NCBI GenBank assembly: GCA_024699855.1
Contig: JAMPIQ010000003.1
Span: 496,001 to 560,000 of the forward strand
From: Aphelenchoides besseyi
Lineage: Eukaryota > Nematoda > Chromadorea > Rhabditida > Aphelenchoididae
DNA length: 64,000 bases
Reading direction: 5' to 3'
Below are positions 1 through 11,499 of this stretch, piece after piece (position 1 is the stretch's first letter; each line of letters opens with the position of its first letter). The position numbers and the translations under genes are program-made. Under the pieces are notes generated by a model that worked only from the letters and a program-made list of their open reading frames with translations, had not been told where the DNA came from and ran no database searches.

Positions 1-744
1 CTTCAATCATTGTTTTCATCTACTACAACCTCTTAACAATAAAATTGTACTTTTTTTTGTTATCGCGATATCTTGCATGCCCAATTTGTTGCTATGTTAA
101 AGCGGCTGCATATATTTGTTGCGAGATGAACAGATGCAGGCATTAGATATTACTACTAGTTTTTGGGTGATTAGGTTTGTCTAGGAACTTTTATCAAATC
201 CGTTCTGTTCTTCATGAGCAGTTCAATAGACTGTGGCACAGAGATTTTGAATAGTTGAATTGTTTTAAAGTAGAGAAAGACATCTTTGATGGTTAGCGTG
301 AAGAAGTTCTTGTAGCTCGTCGGTTAATTCAAGAAATTGGCGAGTAAAAACGAATTGAAAATGCAAACTAACAACATAACCATAGTGTATTAATGTGTTT
401 GATCGGAAAACTGCAAAAAACCTATTAACTTCAAGTACAGCGATCGAAGAGCCGCCAAGCGATCAGTCGATTGGTGGGAAAACTTTCCACTCGCTTATTT
501 TCTTCGCAATAAAACATTTACAACGAGAAGATTATTAACAAAAGAGCAATCGAAACCATCAACAAACAATTCGATTAAGAAGTACAACTCCAATATAATT
601 GATAGTTGAGTGCTTTGCTTGAAGTGCACCTTTTAGTTGATTGAGAACAAAGATTATGTCACGATTGCATTGTCGATAAGAAAATTCATTGTTATTTACA
701 TAATAAAGTTGGAGATAGAAAGGTTTTAATTTACATGCACCGGT
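1..744. other. Intergenic, no gene recognised
   Basis: AT-rich sequence downstream of the VPS34 stop codon on the minus strand. I see no open frame with splice signals, no tRNA-like fold and no tandem repeat. It may hold the VPS34 3' UTR and the edge of a gene outside the window. Confidence 0.5.
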
Positions 745-3626
745 TTAGCTTATGAATTGACGAACATCGTGAACAAAATCGGAGATAATCGGCATCTTCG
801 CGCTTATGGACGATTGGATTACACGATTGAGTTCCTTGCACGCGTCTTCGTCCGTTAGTTGCAAATGAAAACGTTCGAGAATCTGCAAATAATTCAATTG
901 GGAAGCTCAACTGGAGAGTAGCAAACCGTTTGAACTGCTTTGTCCTTCTCGATCATTATGTCCGGAATTGAGGCGTCCAACATCAACGAGAATAAATTGA
1001 TAATCAAATTCGCATGTCTACGCACAATCAGAAAGCCCGTGGTACAATAGTCGATGAACTTTTTGAAATACTCACTACAACCAATTCAACAGTTCAATCA
1101 AAACGAACTCACCTGTTTTGTCCGCCCATTGCATTGATCATTTCGGCGGTCAACTTCATTGGCGGTGGCATCGGTTTTGGATCACGACCCAAAATGTAAC
1201 CGAAGTCAACGTGAAACATACGCCCGTTCTCGCACAACAATAAATTGTGCATGTGACGATCTCCAATACCCAAGACGTAGCAGATCATCGAATAGCCCGC
1301 ACACGAACGTACATAATTCTCAATGACGTCCGCTTCGATTCCAAATGGACCGGTAGCCGATGGTCTGTAGGTTCGAAGTGTATCCTAAACATCAAACTTA
1401 AAAAAAGTTAAGAAAGAAAAAACAAACCAAAATCGACTTCAAATCGGCAATTGGTGTTGCTTTAACAAACTGAACAAAACCATCGGACACACTTGTTGCC
1501 AAAACAGCGTACGGTGTCAAACACAAATCCAATTTATCGTCCTTAAGCAGATTGTCCATAAGTCGGATCATTTGAAGTACGAGCTGATCTTGTCTACAGA
1601 AATGTCAATACGGTACTCAATGCTTAACTTACCGCAAGTCATCACCACGTTTAAAAATGGTCATATATGCCTCACCATGTTCGTAAGGAGCAGCAACACC
1701 GCGTACTGTTGAGAACGTCAAACGCATTGGCATGAGTTTTGATGAGAACAAAACCGAACTTTCGGGTTGAATTTGTTTGACGTGAATTGTAGGATCCAAC
1801 GGTAACGCCAAACCTTTTAAATCGGTAAGTTCAACTGATTTTCCCAAAAGTTCTTTCAAATACTCCAATTTTTTTGCTCGATTCCCACTTTTTGTTTGTA
1901 CTTGAGTGGCGATTCGCACTAACGCATCGACGTACTTCAATTGAGCTTGCAAAGTGTTTAACGTCTTTTGTGCGACATTTGATCCCGACTTCAACGATCG
2001 TTTTAACTGCTCCAACATCTCAGCATAGCATCGCGACATTCTGGGATCTGATTCGCAGTTCGCTTCAACTTCCACTTTCAAGTACCTAGAAACTTGTGTT
2101 AAAACCTTGAAATTCTCAAACTTACCAGTAAAGAAAGTTTGCGATAGTTGAGTTCTGACACGCGGTTTCGATTAGGAAAGTGGACATGTCAAGATTGTTG
2201 CCGAAAACTTCTTCGATGATTGTATCCATTGATGAACGTTCTTTAGGTTTATCCTCCAGCAATTCGTCTTCATCGTCTAATTCGCAGGTTTGAGTTGTTG
2301 CCGTTGATAAATGAAATTCGTAGCGCACGGATTGAACCAACTGTGGTAAATACAAAAGCAACGTCGAGTGGGGTGTTAGTTGAAGACGACCAACAGCGTA
2401 GCGACGAACGAATGGATGCGAAAATTTGGGTCCCAACAACTCCAAAGCATCACACGCATCAATTGGTTCCCATTCACTAAACGGCAATTCAACAACCACT
2501 GGCTTAGCACTTACCGTAAAACTTGAATCGCTTGTTTGACTTCCAGCTTTTCGTTCCAATTCACGGACCGCACAAACTTCGTTAGAGCATGTGGATTTGA
2601 ACGCAACCAAAATCGAAACTTCCAAATCGCGTCCCGCTCCTCCATTGTCATAGGTTGTGAAGTTGGCATCTGCGAACAAGTCAAAACTTCAGAATTTCAA
2701 CCTACTCGAATAATCGCTTCCAGTTTGTCACGATGAAATGAATCGGGTTGAATTCTCCGATCGATATCGCCGGCACGAACGTTACGAGTCAACATATGAT
2801 GCTTGGATTCGCACAGATTCTCCATCTCCATTTCAGGATCATCACTCAAACGAGCGTTGAGTGCGCGCAGATCGGCAACGTAGTAGATGATCTGATAGTT
2901 TGTTGGATCCACAACACCACCGCTAACCGTTGGCATTTTAATGTGCAAATACAACGATCGATCTTCAGTTCGAACCTCCAACTTCAGCTCCTCAAGCTTC
3001 GAAAACGTTTGCCCATCCAACCAATCGACCGGATCAATGTAGTGCTCTTTGTACAACTTTTCTTTTTTTAGAACCGTTGAAAAGTCGGGAATTGTTGGTA
3101 GTTGTGGTTTTTTTTGTGGCTCTGAGAATTGAGGATAGGGTTGTTCGGCTAAAGAAAAGTTCAACGAAAATTTTTTTTGAGAACTCACTTCGATATAAAC
3201 GCAAATCAAAACTACCACTTCTGAGGATTCCGTGTTTCGAAAACAAACGTTTCGAGCACTGGGCAACGAAAACCGACTTCACATCCCACAACGTGAAGTG
3301 CAAGAGCGTATCGGGAGTTGCTTCCGAATAAGTGAGTGGCAACTGCAGAAGCTCGCGCCATGTTTGTAGTTCACGTCTGACCGTTATAGTCGATGAAGAG
3401 AATCGCGACGGCGAGTACTTAGTCGATACATCAGGACCAACCTTGCGTCGATTGCAATAGACCTTAAGAGCATTCAAAACAGAAAATTAAAAACGCTTAC
3501 CGAAACTTTTAACATCATCTCTCCCGAAAAACCTCCATTACGACCATAACCTGAAAGAGACAAAATGTTCACGCAAATTGGCACGTTCAGCTCGCCACTA
3601 CAAACATAAGTGAAGTCTTTTTTCAT
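745..3626 (-). CDS. vps-34: Phosphatidylinositol 3-kinase class III catalytic subunit (VPS34)
   Basis: Makes PI3P on endosomes and autophagosomes, in complex with the VPS15 and Beclin proteins. Ten exons: 3626-3501, 3462-3189, 3148-2706, 2669-2515, 2476-2126, 2085-1633, 1593-1428, 1384-1113, 1074-927, 882-745; 841 aa, close to the usual VPS34 size. In order: an N-terminal C2 domain (about residues 5-160, opening [11 protein letters not shown]), the helical PIK domain (about 280-470, with WKFRFWL and VRRYAVGRL), then the kinase with [11 protein letters not shown], catalytic GDRHxxN (D698) and [14 protein letters not shown] (D716). All key residues are present. The start is the only Met that begins the C2 domain, 3 nt after a TTTTTAG acceptor typical of trans-splicing. 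It lies 141 nt downstream of the small gene at 3768-4305 and is probably the second cistron of an operon. Introns are about 35-50 nt. Identification is secure. Confidence 0.95.
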
Positions 3627-3767
3627 CTTCTAAAAACTCATTTAGTTCTGCTAGCTTCTTCAATAGGTAGAACGGCCAGAAACCTTTGAAGCTTAAAAAG
3701 AAAACGTAAAAGTAACAAGTTTATTATCATTCATGACTTCGGAATTGAGTCTTCTTCTTTCGAGAGT
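3627..3767 (-). promoter_or_regulatory. Intercistronic spacer with poly(A) signal and trans-splice acceptor
   Basis: On the minus strand an AATAAA (3720-3725) follows the stop of the 99-aa gene by about 40 nt. A TTTTTAG acceptor (AG at 3630-3631) then precedes the VPS34 ATG by 3 nt. Poly(A) signal, about 90 nt of spacer and acceptor is the standard layout inside nematode operons, where the downstream mRNA receives a spliced leader. The operon is inferred from layout only. Confidence 0.6.
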
Positions 3768-4305
3768 TCATGGAAAAACGTCCATCATCGTGGTCCACGT
3801 ATTTGAAATCCTATCTTTCAGGTTTCTAAACAACTAATCAAAATATCACAAAAAGAAATCGATGGAAACCCACTTGTAAAGTGATACAATGGTCTCAATT
3901 CTCAGCGTATTAGATCTGGAATCTGGAGCAGCAGATCGCCTGAAATCAAATAAGAAATTAAAATTGATTCTCAACTCAACTTTTAATCATTTCTTCCAAC
4001 TCTTTGAATCCCCAGTTGCCATTCAGTTCTTGTATTTAAAATGGAAAGAACATTTTAAGTCAAAATTCACTTATTAGATCTTCGATTGTACTTGAACCCA
4101 ATGAGAAGACAAAAGCGCGTGAATACAATGCCGAAACGACCAATCACCATCAAACTTTCCTGCCATCGATTTTGTTTCTTGTTGCTCTATTGCTGTCTTG
4201 TGGCTACTCGTTTTGCACCCTCCGAAAGGTTTTGGGGCCCAAAAACAGCTTATTTTCAATCCCCTCTGTGAACATGTTGGTCGAACTTTTCTTACCGAAA
4301 CCCAT
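3768..4305 (-). CDS. Small single-pass membrane protein, 99 aa, unrecognised
   Basis: Four short exons join in one frame with GT-AG introns: 4305-4219, 4159-4071, 3939-3874, 3825-3768. The product has a basic N-terminus starting MGFGKKSS, one hydrophobic stretch at about residues 30-48 (SLMVIGRFGIVFTRFCLLIG) followed by KYNRRSNKR, which suggests a membrane anchor with positive charges after it, and a hydrophilic C-terminal half ending WTTMMDVFP. The first exon could instead lose an in-frame 30-nt segment if GTAAGA at 4295 is used as a donor. No family is recognised. An AATAAA lies 43 nt past the stop. It sits directly upstream of VPS34 on the same strand and shares a 150-nt divergent promoter region with the HEAT-repeat gene. 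The model is hand-built but every phase fits. Confidence 0.6.
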
Positions 4306-4455
4306 CTCGACTCCCGGTTTTCAGTGACCATCGAAACAACGGCAGTGGACAGAAGAAGAAGTGACTCAAGGACTTATCGGAAAAAGAGATGACTGCGAAC
4401 GCATCGTCACTTTCATTCTCGATTCTCGCCCACAGCTCCCAATCGATGCGTCGAA
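4306..4455. promoter_or_regulatory. Divergent promoter region
   Basis: Only 150 nt separate the minus-strand 99-aa/VPS34 operon from the plus-strand HEAT-repeat gene, so the region must hold both promoters or act as a bidirectional one. No TATA box or named factor site is clear. Confidence 0.45.
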
Positions 4456-7400
4456 ATGAACGAAGATGAAGAGGACGGCGGAATTCAAGTGAGCGAAAAC
4501 ATTCCGTTGCCAACAACGTTCTGTTTCAGGAATGTACCTTTCGATTTCTATCCGATGACGAGGAAGAAGAGAAGACAAACTTCTTTGATGCACAAATTCA
4601 AGAGGTAAAACGATTTTCTTATCCATTTTAATTCTTTTAGTTCTACGGCTTCACGCCGCCGCTGATTCGTGACGTCGAGACGCCGGAGAAGATTGCCGAC
4701 GAAGCCCAAATTCTTTACGCATTAGATCCGATGGAAATGACCAAAATCAAACGTTTGAGTGGACGTCGTCTACGTGATTACGGTCAAACAAAAGGTCGGT
4801 GTTTTTGCCTTTTTTGTTGAACTTTGTTTCCAGGAATTCGCTACGAGACTTTGCAAGCTCTTCGACGTGAAAGCATCTCGTTCAATTTCCAACGCACACG
4901 TTCTTCCTGCGATTCGGACGACGCGGACAGCGAAGACACGCCGCAATATTCGGCACGTTTCCCACGCTCACGACCACAAACCGCACAAAACCCTGAATTC
5001 TCGTCACTTGCGCCCTCAAACATCGACTTTCTTCATACACCACGATCGTCCTACCAGCCACCGTTAAGACGCATCGTCACGCACGAAGCCTTTGAATATC
5101 CAAAACGCGAGTTAGCAACCTCGGAGCGATTAGGTATGGAAAATACTTCTTCTCGTTTGACGTCTTGATTTCAGCGATCATCTCGGCTCTGCGCGATGGA
5201 CACGAAGCAGCAAATCATCCGAAAGAGATCCGTTCGGATGACGACATTATTTCTCCGTACAATTGTTTGGAACCCACGACGCCGAAAATCGAAACGTCTA
5301 CGCGCACAACAAAACGAACCTTCGAAGAAGATCCGAAATTTTCGCTGATTCTTCCGTCCAAAAGGCCACGAAGCGAATCGCCGCCGAAGTCGAACGTCGA
5401 TCTCAAAAACGCGTCCACATCTTCTCGAGAAGACGATCCGTTGGCCTCGTTTTTGGACAAACACGGGACCAAAAAACCGGAGGCGCAAATTCGCAAATTG
5501 GCTCGAGCGCTCCTCGATCTTCCCAAAGTCGGGAGGCAACGTTTAAGCGAAGTTGTCAGAATGATTTGCTCAAATGTAAGTCCTGATCAGGTCTTTCTTC
5601 TCATTGTTTACAGGCCACCGACATCGAACGTTCGAAAATTTTGGATTACAGCGAATTTCAACTGCGTTTGCTGGGTGACACACACGCCAATCAGAAACAT
5701 CTGGAGGCTCTGATAAAACTCAACGTACAAATCTTCTTGGCGACCACCGACCGAACGCGAATTCGATTTTTGGAGCGTCGAAGAAAAGTGAGCGAAAGAA
5801 CTAAAACGTGCATGGACGCAGATTTCAGGACGCTTTGAATGCAAATCCACGACGACGTGTCGTTCTCACGCGTTTTCTTCAAAATCTGATGGACGCATCG
5901 GTGGGTGAGGAGGAGGGAACGGAAGAAACGTTGAACTTGGACACAAATCGTTGTTTTCAAATGGTTTTCCAATGCGCCTGTTTCTTGTACTTTGACACGG
6001 TAATCATCAGCTTTTCTGGTCTTCTCAACTGTTTCTTTAGAATCCCGAAGTTCGTGCAAATTCTCTTCACTTGTTGTCGATCTTTCAACAAGAAAATTCG
6101 GTGAACGTTCGCGAATCATTGGAAGCCGTTTTTGCGTACGTCGAAGCTCAAGACGACGTAAAGCGTGTGCGTCAACAGTTCACGCAGATTCCCAATCTAT
6201 CAATCAGGAACAGTAAGAGAAAGTTGTTCGCATATCCTATACTTCGTTTCCAGTGATCATTTCTCGAATGGTCGACGACAAGGCGGAGGTGCGATTGGCG
6301 GCGGTACGCTCGTTGCGAAGACGTGGAACTCGAGATGAAGCCCAGTTCTTGCTTTCGCGTATTCTGGAAGACGCGTGTGTGGAAGTGCAACGTGCGGCTC
6401 TGATTCCGTTTGTTACATCAAATCTGTTGGACAAATTAGAACGCAAGAACTTGATTCCCTTTCTCATGTTCGTTGCCAATTCTTGCGATCCCGATCTTCG
6501 CTCCAATTTTCCACGTTTGGTCACTCGTTTCTTTGACATCAAAGTGAGTTTCCTCATTGCAATTTTGTTTACGGCCTTCAGACCGTCAAAGTTAAGCGAG
6601 AACGAACAAACAGAAATGTGTTTCGAGTTACGCTTCGACTGTTAGAGGATTTCGAGTACTTTCACTACGAACAAGTAAGTTAAGGGTTTCAGTCTTTTCG
6701 AAAAGCTTTATAGGCCACATACCAATGCATGGAACTTGTGTTTCGGACGCTGCTGGAGCGACGAGAAACGAGCTCGGTTTTGGACGAACTGACCACGTGG
6801 TTCGATCAGACACCACAAAAAAAGTTCGATGCAATTCTTCGAATTAGGTCGCTTTGCTTTTTCTAACATTTTCAAGTCGATTTTTTAGCCAAGTCAAACC
6901 CAACCAACGTTGCGCTCTTCTGTTCCATTGGTCATCGTTAGTGCGTTTTGTTTCGAACCTATTTGTTGCTGATGAACGCACCAAAGATGCAGCGTTGAAG
7001 TTGTTCGTGCCCGATGCAACGACCTTTCGATCTTATGCTCTAAAGTAAGTGCTCAGTCAGTTCGCTAACATGGCTGCTTAGATTCTTAAACTTGGAACTT
7101 TTTGGCAAATCCGAACAATTGCAATCTTATGCGATACGTCAACTTCTACAAATCTACTCCGTTTCTCGCCACAAAATCGATGACAATGAGTAAGTTTTAA
7201 GTGTGGAGCAAAAGGATGCTAATGTTGTTTAGAAGAAAGTTTTGGATAACGTTCTTGTTTTCGTTTCTAACTCCCCAATCATTCCAAATGGATTATGTTG
7301 GCTTGCGTCGAGTTTTCCAGCTTCTGGTGGACAAGTTCGGATGTTCGGATTGGTCGTTGTGTCTTATGGTCATTCGTTCGATCTTCTTGATGGTCAGAAC

Positions 7401-8962
7401 AGCGCCGCCATTTAACGTGATGACTGATTCCAATGGGAACTACTCTTTGGAATCTATTCTACGTCCTTTTAAAGTAGATTTTATAAAAGTTTTCTTTACG
7501 TATTTAACTTTTTTCAGATTCCACAGGCTTATCGTGCGTTTGCTTTGACTTTGACTTACGCACTTCAACGGACTCTACGTGTGGTTCAATTCGATTCGAC
7601 TCTCTTGCAGCTCATCGATTTGGTTACTCGAATAGAAACCAACAACGAGGAGCTGCTGATCATGAAGTTTCGATTGCTTTCCGCTGCAGCTCAACGAAAT
7701 GCCGAACGATCTCGCAAACTGATACCTAAACTACGAGACATGCTATTGAACTCGAAAATTGGACTCAATGTTAAGGTAGTCTTTTCGGATTATCTTTAGT
7801 GACAGTGTTTTATAGAAAGATCTAATATGCATGCTTCAAGACCAACTGATTGCTTTCGGGGACAAGGCAATCGGTCAAATTGAGTGCTTTGCGGAAACCA
7901 GTTCCCATAACAGCCACTGCTCTTTTGGGTTCAGTTCCAAGCGCCCATCGCAAACAAATCCGCTGGTTTGGTTGGTCGATCAGTTGATTGGTAAACATTC
8001 CGAACATGCCGTCAATTTTCTATCGCCTTTGATCTCACAGCTCACATACGCGCATCTCGAATTTAACGTCCTACTCACAGCCGTCGAACGTTTCGAAGTC
8101 TTTGAAGCGCAAGTTTTGTTACGCTCCACAATTTCGTTTCTGTTTTCTCTCTTCTATCGTCCGGGAATTAGCAAATCGACTCGTGAACACATTTACAAGA
8201 ATCTCCGTCAATTCTCTTCCACCTGTTGTGGACAACGTGCGTTAAGCGTGGCGATTCCCGACTTCGTACGTTTTTGTGCGTCCGAAAAAACGGCCCGTCA
8301 ATTCGCACGTTTCGTCTGCCCATTGATTCAAATCACGGCGCTGCGTACCGATCCATTCGAAAGACAAGTGAGTTTTGTTCCTTGGCGTTTCCGTTGACCT
8401 TCCTTTTAGTTTGGCGGCGCGGAATGCGAATTAGTTTACGGAACATTGAAGGCGATGGCCAACGAAAAGAATTCTGCTCAATTTCTGCGTCTCTTCCAAA
8501 TTCTATGCGCCATTTCCGATGAGTTGCTGGGTCCCGAGTTTGACTCGACGTTTTTGGACGAAATGGAAAGAAACGTTCAGATCGTCGACGAGGTTCTTCG
8601 GGTAAACGAACTTCACGCTTTGTATTCCAAAATATACTGTTCAGAAACACAACGACGCAAAAAACCACATGCTTGCGCTTGAAGTCGTCCGTCAAGTTCG
8701 TAGAAAGCTTACGACGTCTCGGTTATTAGGATTAACAATCCGTCCAACAGTTGCGCACAAAAAAAACGTCGAAACACACACACACGATCCGCCGAAATCA
8801 CTAATCACGCAGAACGTTCCGAGTTTGTCGAGTTCACAAGCGACTCAACTTCTCTCAACGGTAAGAGTATACCCAGTGATCTCAACTCGCTTTTAGCTCA
8901 ATCCCGTTCTCGAAGCCATCGATGTGGTCTTGTCCCACGACAAGATTGTTTTTGCTCATTAA
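4456..8962 (+). CDS. Large HEAT-repeat protein, possibly condensin-II subunit D3-like
   Basis: Nineteen exons (first 4456-4488, last 8897-8962; longest 7816-8367) join without frame conflict to give 1261 aa. The N-terminal 250 residues are acidic, then Ser/Arg-rich and low in complexity, with a nuclear-type basic stretch PSKRPRSESPP. From about residue 290 onward the protein is helical. The clearest HEAT pair begins near residue 494 (MIISRMVDDKAEVRLAAVRSL, then LEDACVEVQRAAL), preceded by DTNPEVRANSLHLL. This order resembles the central HEAT block of NCAPD3 (HCP-6 in C. elegans), where a VRSKAL-type segment precedes a RRRIRDEKTNVRKSAL-type repeat. The C-terminus is not diagnostic, and the protein is shorter than human NCAPD3 (about 1500 aa). 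A condensin G subunit or another HEAT scaffold is possible. It diverges from the VPS34 operon. HEAT architecture is fairly sure; the condensin role is an inference. Confidence 0.6.
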
Positions 8963-9308
8963 AAATTGCACGTGTAATATGTGGCTCGTTGGAATAATAA
9001 GATTTTGGACGCTGAGAAGACCGTGAAATTTACGTTTTTTGGTTGAACGATAACTCCTAGAAGCCTATTATTTCAACAGGTTACATCTTCCAATCGCCTT
9101 ATAATTTTCTCATGATCTCTTAATAAACCATTTTTGATCATAAGCTTAAACGAGTAACACAATGAACTAATCTTTACAACAAATACTTATGCCTTCACTA
9201 TCGTCTAAATTCGTAAGGTTTATTCGATCGTTTGTTTCTCATCATATTATTTACGAATATGCACGTGATTCAAGGATGCTCAACAGATACTGTTTCTCTG
9301 ATCTCTGA
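8963..9308. other. Convergent intergenic spacer
   Basis: AT-rich DNA between the HEAT-repeat stop and the GH16 stop, which face each other. It contains AATAATAAG near 8992 and AATAAACC near 9122, plausible 3'-end signals for the plus-strand gene. No open frame is supported. Confidence 0.5.
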
Positions 9309-10489
9309 CTATTGGCATTTTGACGGAATGTAGGATTCAGCTCCCGAATAATAGGTGTAAATGGACAGCAACCGAATGTACCAGAGAACTCCCTCAAATC
9401 CTTTGGTTGTTTTTCGAACATAATCTTTGCAATTTCGTGCTCTAAAAAGAACTTCTGGCTTGTCGTCAACTAATAAGTAACTTACAATCTATCCGAGCAT
9501 ACCGAGTTCATCCACGTTTGACCACCGGCTTTATCGCCGCAGAAATTAATGTCGAGAATCAAATTCAAGTTCTTGTAATTTGATGTGAAATTGCAACCAC
9601 CAATGAAGATCGCCATCGGCTTTGACCATGTTCGTGGATTTGGTTTGCCGTTGAGTATATCAGCCGGAACCATGCCACCTAAACTGTGTGAAATGCGAAT
9701 TTTGATGCAAACTTACGACGATAAAACCAAATAGTGATCGTGTTGTTTTTCTTGTTTAATTCTGTTGCAAAAACTCCTAAATTTTGGTGTACGAAAATCG
9801 TAACTTCAAACAACTCACCACCTTTAACTCGATTAAATGGATCTCCGTAAGTTTTGTTGTTGTTCAAAACAATCGAACAACCTGAGTATTTTGGTTGATC
9901 GGTGGCATTCATGTAGCAATTTTCTGTAACCACATTCCCACTGAAATTGCCCGTCGTAGCAATCGGGCAATCCTCACTTGTGTGCAGTGACATTGTGTTG
10001 AACTCCGCTAGATTGGCTCCTAAAAACAAACTTATTACAAGATAAAATCGTCCACTGACCCTCAACAACGTTGATAACTCCACTGTTTGGATTGTCGGCA
10101 TCACGAATGTAAAATCCCGACCAAACACCGCATTGTCTAACGGGCATACGTTCCGCATCAAGAATGAATAGATCTCCTTGATAACTGGTTTTCGAAATGA
10201 GTCGAATCGAATCGCGACCACGTGCTGTTGTCGGAACCACGTTCGTTTGGTCGACGGTAAAGTACAAACGATCGTTCAATTTCTTCACCAACTTCTTGTT
10301 TATTGCTTGTTGTCTTGATAAGAAGTTCACATAGCCGTGACTTGAGTCGTTTGCGGTGTCAAACGCAAACTCATCGCCATCCAGAAACACGTCCGCAGTG
10401 ATATTGTACTGAAGACAATATCCGGGCACCGTTGCTATTGTCGTTTCGACCAAAATAAAGAAAATGGCAAATGGGTACTTAGCGGACAT
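9309..10489 (-). CDS. Secreted fungal-type GH16 beta-glucanase-like protein with disrupted catalytic motif
   Basis: Five exons (10489-10060, 10019-9819, 9776-9717, 9678-9486, 9441-9309) give 338 aa. A signal peptide (about residues 1-20) leads into a fold that follows fungal laminarinase-type GH16 proteins end to end: GRDSIRLISK, then DAERMP and CGVW, then VVEGANL, MSLHTSEDC, a Cys-rich loop with YSGC, GGGVFATEL, ITIWFYRR, VPADI, LDINFCGDKAG, and a C-terminal CKDYV segment. Active family members carry G-E-x-D-x-x-E. Here residues 137-143 read G-V-I-N-V-V-E, so the nucleophile Glu is Val138 and the central Asp is Asn140; only the acid/base Glu143 remains. Hydrolysis is therefore unlikely, and a glucan-binding or decoy role is possible. 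Several N-glycosylation sequons are present. The last acceptor (TTTTTAG at 9442-9448) was chosen because it restores the family's C-terminal Cys/Tyr pattern. Fungal-type GH16 in a nematode suggests old horizontal transfer, which I cannot test here. Confidence 0.88.
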
Positions 10490-11499
10490 TCTGGGCTCAC
10501 GTTGAAGTTTTCTTCTTCATTTCGTCTTAAATACCAAATCTTATCAACAGGCGTGCTGTTGAATCGGAGCAATGCGCAGGAACAAAAAACACACTTGACG
10601 GAATTGAAACACTATTCACTACATTACAGGCGTCAATTTAACATAAACTCGGGAGTTTAATCCGTTCCCCTGTTTTCCCCCAAAAATAAGTAGATGAAAA
10701 ATGTAAAGCTCAATTTCCTTTCTGAGTTCTTGTTTATGGATTTCAATTACATCTGAAACCGAACAGATTGGAGAGTCACTTATTGCTTCAATTTTGTTGA
10801 CTTAGTGTTGATTCAAGTTGTGAGTTTTTGTGGACGAATATTTCATTTAGATAAGAATGGTTGCAATTATTGGAAGTCGAATTGACTTCATTTAGAATCA
10901 AGTTAAAGTAAACAGATGAATATTAAGATGATCGAATAGTTAGAACTGAAAGTACGCAACACTCTCTTTCATGAGAATTCCTACAGGTTTGTACGAATAA
11001 ATTAAAAGTTGTGATTTCATTGATCTTGTGTAATTTGTTGAATCGAAATGATTTCTTGATTCAATGCGCAGTGATGATGGCAGTGAGACAAAAATGCCTC
11101 CGGGCTAACGGTGGAAATAGCGCGAAACATGAGTAGAGGCTCGGACGAAGAGATATAGTGGGATAAAGGCGGCAATCCCATCGGATTTTTCGTTTGTCGC
11201 TGCGCAGGTAAGACGAGCGAGTGCCGCTTTCTTCGGTCTTCGCCACTTCGGTGGTGTCGATCCATACCCGGTATGCACCGAAACCGCCGTACATCTGCGA
11301 GTGTTAAGGGACCGCTGGTGTCGCAGAGGAGATCCTCGGATCACCTGCCAGCGGTTCTTGAGCACTCGCAGGGCCAAGACTAATACTCTCAGTTCTGACT
11401 GCGCCAGACGGAATTTTTACGAGTTCCCAATACTGAGGACATACAAGTTTGATTCCAAGAGCAAAAGAAGAAGAATGCATGGAGACTTTGTTCTCATCA
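10490..11499. other. Intergenic with a GC-rich island
   Basis: About 670 nt of AT-rich sequence follow the GH16 start and presumably hold its promoter. From about 11160 to 11400 the base composition turns GC-rich and contains several short hairpins, including CCAC-TTCG-GTGG near 11242 and the long hairpin listed separately. Minus-strand open frames cross this island (for example one opening MYGGFGAYRVWIDT from 11294), so it could be a gene fragment. No spliced gene model could be built. Confidence 0.4.
11295..11371. ncRNA. Candidate structured RNA: 24-bp imperfect hairpin
   Basis: Positions 11295-11318 pair with 11348-11371. Nine terminal pairs (CTGCGAGTG with CACTCGCAG) and eight loop-side pairs (ACCGCTGG with CCAGCGGT) are perfect, and the middle has G-U pairs and mismatches. 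The 29-nt loop is GC-rich. Size and shape fit a microRNA precursor or another small structured RNA. It could equally be chance structure in a GC-rich relic. The transcribed strand is unknown. Confidence 0.3.

Noticed and set aside
11105..11377. Minus-strand protein-coding gene in the GC-rich island
   Set aside because: Overlapping frames of similar length with no splice signals, no recognised domain and no consistent start or stop; could be a fragment of an old gene.
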